From: Pseudomonadota bacterium
Lineage (GTDB): Bacteria > Pseudomonadota > Gammaproteobacteria > Burkholderiales > Burkholderiaceae_F
Assembly (NCBI GenBank): GCA_021842465.1
Contig: JAKBZN010000001.1
Span: 62,001 to 126,000 of the forward strand
Length of the DNA: 64,000 nt
Reading direction: 5' to 3'
Shown: piece after piece, positions 60,468 through 64,000 of the stretch
Layout: every line of letters begins with the position of its first letter
Position numbering within the stretch: the first letter of the stretch is position 1
The notes under the pieces: generated by a model
The model's database searches: none
What the model was told of the DNA's origin: nothing
What the model saw: only the letters and a program-made list of their open reading frames with translations
Position numbers and translations under genes: made by a program

Positions 60468-62597
60468 TCACGCGATTTTTTCGATCGCCCTCTGTTGCCG
60501 CCACTGCTGTCCGAGCAGGACCTTCAGGTCAGGGCCGGTCTGCTGAAACGCCGGGTCTGCCGCCCCCAGCGATGCCACGGCGTGATTCTCCTTGAGCAAC
60601 TCGTCGAGCGCCGTGCCATGGAGGCCGTGGTAATCGATGTAGCGTTGGACCGCGCAGGGGAAGCGGACGAAGTGTCCGACCAGTTCCGGCCAATGTTCCA
60701 GGGCCTTGTGCTGCTGCCGCCAAAGCAGATAGCCGGCAAACGCGCCCAGCGGCGTACAGGGCTGCTTCGGGTCGACGTTCCATCGGAATTGGCTCCGCCA
60801 CTGCGGAACCTCGTCCGCCGGCATCGGCCGGGCGATCGCGTACCCCTGGCCCTGCTCCGCCCCCAGCACCGCCGCCGCCTCGACCAAAGCCGGATCCTCC
60901 AAGCCCTCGACGGTGACGGTGATGCCGAAATTCTTTGCCAGCGCCGTGAGATGGCAGATGAATTCGAGTGCGCGACTCGGGTCCTCGAAGGCGCTGCGCA
61001 CCAGCCCTTGATCGATCTTCACGCCGTCGAACGGAATCGCATTCATGCGCAGCAGCGAACTGTGGCCCGAACCCAGGTCATCCTGCACCACCCGGAATCC
61101 CGCCTTGCGCAAAGCCATGATGCGGTCTTTTCGCTCGTCGAAGGAAACGCAGTCCTGCGTTTCCAGAACTTCCAGGTGGATCCGCTCCGGCGCAATGCCT
61201 GCCTTGGCGACCGTTTCGAACAGCACATCGCGATAGGCATCATCCGTGATCGCGTGGGCGGGCAGGTTGATGGATACCGACGGCTCCCATCCGCCGAAGT
61301 CGTCGCGCCACGAATGGATATCCCGACAGACGTGCCGCAAGCCCAATTCGAACAATTGCAGCAGATCGTTGTTGCCCAGGGCGGGCAGGAAATCGCCCGG
61401 AGGAATCATCGTGCCGTCGAGGGAAACCAGGCGGGCGAGCGCCTCAAGGTGGCCGACCGTTCCCGCCTGTAGATCGACGATGGGCTGATACAACATCCGG
61501 ACGGCGCCGTCGCGAAGCCGCCGGCGATAGATGTCCCGCTGGGACGCGGCGAGCACCGCGCCGTGTTCGATGCGAACCGCCGCGTGGCCGAGCAACTGCT
61601 GCACATGCCGCAACATGTCCCATCGCGCGATGGCGTTGAAAAAACTGGGCCAGCGGCTGAACATCAGCAACAAGGAAAACGACTGTCCCGATTCGTCGAT
61701 CAGCGGAACCGCCGCCACGCTGCGCAGCGACAGGTCCGCCAGCGCCGCCTGCCACGGCTCCCAGGTCGCGTCCAGGGAAATCGCCGCGCACACCTGCGGA
61801 ACCCCGTCGCGCCACGCGTGCGCGATGGTGCCGTTGGCGATCGCCCCGCGCCCGCGCACCCGCATCGGGGGGCAGCCCGCGCTTCCGATGTGATCGAGAT
61901 ACCGGATCCCGCCCGCGCCGCCGATCACCTCGACCCGCAGCAATCCCTGGGCATCCGGACGCGCCACGAGGCAGACATCCACGCCGTCGACCCGGGCGAG
62001 GGTATCGACGCACCCCTGCAGGAAATCGGCGGAATTGGCCGCTTCGCGCACCAACCGGGTCAGGCGGGAAATGATCGCGGACAGTTTGCCGTGCGCCTCG
62101 TCATGGCTGAGACTCTGCGCCTCCATGTCCAGCATGGTCCGGCGCAGCAGGGCCGAAACGAGGACTTCCCGGTGCCCGCAATGCGCATCGCCGGGGCGCC
62201 ACGTCCGCACCAGGGCGAGCACCTCATCCTGGTAGGAGTGGTACGCCTCGAGCAAGGTCGGCAGGTCCAGTCCGATCCGCTCGTGCACGAGCCCGATTTT
62301 CCGGGCCCAGGAGTAATGGGCGTATTGGGTCAGGTTGGGCGATAGCAGCATCGCGAAATGCTGCGCAAACCGGTGCTTGAGGTGCGCAACTTCCGCCGGT
62401 TCCAGTCGCGAGAGGATCTGCGACGTGCTGTCCCGGTGGAACAAGGTGTCGTAGAACCGGTCGGCGAATCGCGCCGATGCCCCCTCCACGACCCCCTGAA
62501 TCGCCGGGTCGGCAAGAATGGCCGCAACCTCCTCGCCATACGCGGAGTCATAGGAGGAAAGATTGCGCGTTTCGTCGGAATCCGCTGACACGTCCAC
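60468..62597 (-). CDS. globin-coupled sensor with GAF-like region and EAL domain
   Basis: Protoglobin-like HYSWARKIGLVHERIGLDLPTLLEAYHSY; EAL motifs LEALARL, SINLPAH, LEVLET, QDDLGSGHSS, VKID, TVEGLED. Confidence 0.9.
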   Translation of the reverse strand: MDVSADSDETRNLSSYDSAYGEEVAAILADPAIQGVVEGASARFADRFYDTLFHRDSTSQILSRLEPAEVAHLKHRFAQHFAMLLSPNLTQYAHYSWARKIGLVHERIGLDLPTLLEAYHSYQDEVLALVRTWRPGDAHCGHREVLVSALLRRTMLDMEAQSLSHDEAHGKLSAIISRLTRLVREAANSADFLQGCVDTLARVDGVDVCLVARPDAQGLLRVEVIGGAGGIRYLDHIGSAGCPPMRVRGRGAIANGTIAHAWRDGVPQVCAAISLDATWEPWQAALADLSLRSVAAVPLIDESGQSFSLLLMFSRWPSFFNAIARWDMLRHVQQLLGHAAVRIEHGAVLAASQRDIYRRRLRDGAVRMLYQPIVDLQAGTVGHLEALARLVSLDGTMIPPGDFLPALGNNDLLQLFELGLRHVCRDIHSWRDDFGGWEPSVSINLPAHAITDDAYRDVLFETVAKAGIAPERIHLEVLETQDCVSFDERKDRIMALRKAGFRVVQDDLGSGHSSLLRMNAIPFDGVKIDQGLVRSAFEDPSRALEFICHLTALAKNFGITVTVEGLEDPALVEAAAVLGAEQGQGYAIARPMPADEVPQWRSQFRWNVDPKQPCTPLGAFAGYLLWRQQHKALEHWPELVGHFVRFPCAVQRYIDYHGLHGTALDELLKENHAVASLGAADPAFQQTGPDLKVLLGQQWRQQRAIEKIA

Positions 62598-62670
62598 TTG
62601 CTGCTCCGGTCGGTCTTGTTACTCGGCTCACGGTTGCACAACGTTCGTTACGCCCTGAAAGCGCATATGG

Positions 62671-62684
62671 TTGTGTTATATCAA
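62671..62684. promoter_or_regulatory. FNR-like site 1 upstream of globin-EAL gene
   Basis: TTGTGTTATATCAA (8/10 to TTGAT-N4-ATCAA). Confidence 0.4.
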
Positions 62685-62693
62685 ACGACAGCG

Positions 62694-62707
62694 TTGTTCT
62701 AAATCAA
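62694..62707. promoter_or_regulatory. FNR-like site 2 upstream of globin-EAL gene
   Basis: TTGTTCTAAATCAA (9/10 to TTGAT-N4-ATCAA). Confidence 0.45.
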
Positions 62708-62896
62708 ATCTTTTCCAAATAATAGTCGCACAGGTTTCTCGGTCATTGCCTCGAAATTGACCGGAAGTCCCGAACAAATGGATCGATCCGGGAAGCGCGT
62801 ACGGACTCGGCACGCGACGCGCCGAAACGCGCTGCACGGCGGGGCTGGATACGTCGGGGAATTTGGGCGCGCGATCCGGCAACCCGTTGATTTTGC

Positions 62897-62971
62897 TGGT
62901 GGACGGCACAGGGTTCGAACCTGTGACCCCTGCCGTGTGAAGGCAGTGCTCTACCGCTGAGCTAGCCGTCC
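62897..62971 (-). tRNA. tRNA-Val (CAC)
   Basis: GGACGGCTAGCTCAGCGGTAGAGCACTGCCTTCACACGGCAGGGGTCACAGGTTCGAACCTGTGCCGTCCACCA. Confidence 0.95.
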
Positions 62972-63046
62972 GATGGGGGGAAGAGGCGGGATTCTAACGC
63001 AGACCTGCCACCGCTCCAATTTCCGGGCGCGACGCCGCCGTCCAGC

Positions 63047-63760
63047 CTATCCGACGGCGGAACCCGCGGCGCCGCGGCGCCATACGCAACCGGCCTTGCC
63101 TTCCTTTTCGATCGAATCGAGGACCGCCTCATGCGCCGCGATTTCCCCGGCATCGGCCCGCCGAACGATCAGGCGGTCGACGTCCACCGGCCCGAGATCG
63201 GCCTGCCGCGCCGCCGGCGCAAGGTCCATGACCAGACTGTCCTGGCCGCGGGTCATCGCCAGATATACATCGGCGAGCAGCGCCGCATCGACCAGGGCAC
63301 CGTGCAGGGTGCGATGGCGGCTGGATATGCCATAGCGCTCGCACAGGGCGTCGAGGGAATTGCGCTTTCCCGGATGGGCCTCCCGCGCCATGCGCAGGGT
63401 GTCCGTGACTTTTTCGCAATGCTGCGCGAACGGAGGCCGGTTCAATCGCGCGAGTTCGGCATCGAGAAACGAGACGTCGAAGGGCGCGTTGTGGATCAGC
63501 ACCTCCGCACCCCGCACGAAATCGAGCAGTTCATCGACGACCTCGGCAAACCGCGGCTTGTCCGCAAGGAACTCGCTGTCCAGTCCGTGGACGTTGCGCG
63601 CGCCGGCGTCGACCTCCCGGTCCGGGTTGACGTAGTGATGCACCTGCCGCTCCGGAATCACCTGGCGGCCGAAAATCTCGATCGCGCCGATTTCGATGAT
63701 GCGATGACCGTCCTTCGCTTCCAGGCCGGTGGTTTCCGTGTCGAGCACGATTTGGCGCAT
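63047..63760 (-). CDS. dnaQ: DNA polymerase III epsilon subunit
   Basis: RQIVLDTETTGLEAKDGHRIIEIGAIEIFGRQVIPERQVHHYVNPDREVD...HNAPFDVSFLDAEL. Confidence 0.96.
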   Translation of the reverse strand: MRQIVLDTETTGLEAKDGHRIIEIGAIEIFGRQVIPERQVHHYVNPDREVDAGARNVHGLDSEFLADKPRFAEVVDELLDFVRGAEVLIHNAPFDVSFLDAELARLNRPPFAQHCEKVTDTLRMAREAHPGKRNSLDALCERYGISSRHRTLHGALVDAALLADVYLAMTRGQDSLVMDLAPAARQADLGPVDVDRLIVRRADAGEIAAHEAVLDSIEKEGKAGCVWRRGAAGSAVG

Positions 63761-63763
63761 TTT

Positions 63764-64000
63764 CTAGCCCGCCCCGACCCGTCGCGCGGCCTCGACGCCG
63801 CGGTTCGCCAACGCATCGGCCCGCTCGTTGCCCGGGTCGCCGGCATGGCCGCGCACCCACTTCCACGCGACGGTATGCCGCCGCACCTGGCGGTCCAATG
63901 CCTGCCACAACTCCAGGTTCTTCACCGGCTTGCCGTCCGCCGTGCGCCAGCCGCGCCGCTCCCACTGCCGCATCCACTCGGTGATCCCGTTCTTGACGTA
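63764..64000 (-). CDS. rnhA: ribonuclease HI (partial, N-terminus beyond window end)
   Basis: [68 protein letters not shown]; continues past 64000. Confidence 0.95.
   Translation of the reverse strand, partial: YVKNGITEWMRQWERRGWRTADGKPVKNLELWQALDRQVRRHTVAWKWVRGHAGDPGNERADALANRGVEAARRVGAG

Overview
The window is a GC-rich chromosomal segment, probably betaproteobacterial judging by gene content and codon bias. It is mostly housekeeping and regulatory DNA. I found no transposase, integrase, phage module or CRISPR array. Two CDSs are cut by the window edges: hemA at the left and rnhA at the right. Recognisable blocks are: FGE/FHA/PP2C signalling genes; sucCD; recX-recA with a LexA box; tRNA(CAT)-purU; gabT; a TonB-ExbB-ExbD-ExbD-TPR cluster; glk-marR; two c-di-GMP genes (PilJ-like/PAS/GGDEF/EAL and globin/EAL); typA-truB-rbfA-infB-nusA-rimP; rluB-scpB; a lexA-imuB-dnaE2-imuA SOS mutasome; a histidine kinase/response regulator locus; rpoZ-spoT; greB-tlpA; a deacetylase/acetyltransferase divergon; tRNA-Glu/tRNA-Ala/gltX/pyk; and dnaQ. 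The most interesting signals are non-coding: (1) a perfect 17-bp hairpin in the lexA-imuB-dnaE2-imuA leader; (2) an intrinsic terminator directly abutting the rimP start, with no room for a promoter in between; (3) FNR-like sites upstream of both c-di-GMP genes, in tandem at the globin-EAL gene; (4) mutually exclusive hairpins in the cspA 5' UTR. Protein-level oddities include a pseudo-REC/pseudo-HPt protein, an N-terminally shortened ImuB in a rearranged cassette, and a kinase translationally coupled to a small secreted protein. All family calls come from reading motifs by eye; no database search was run.
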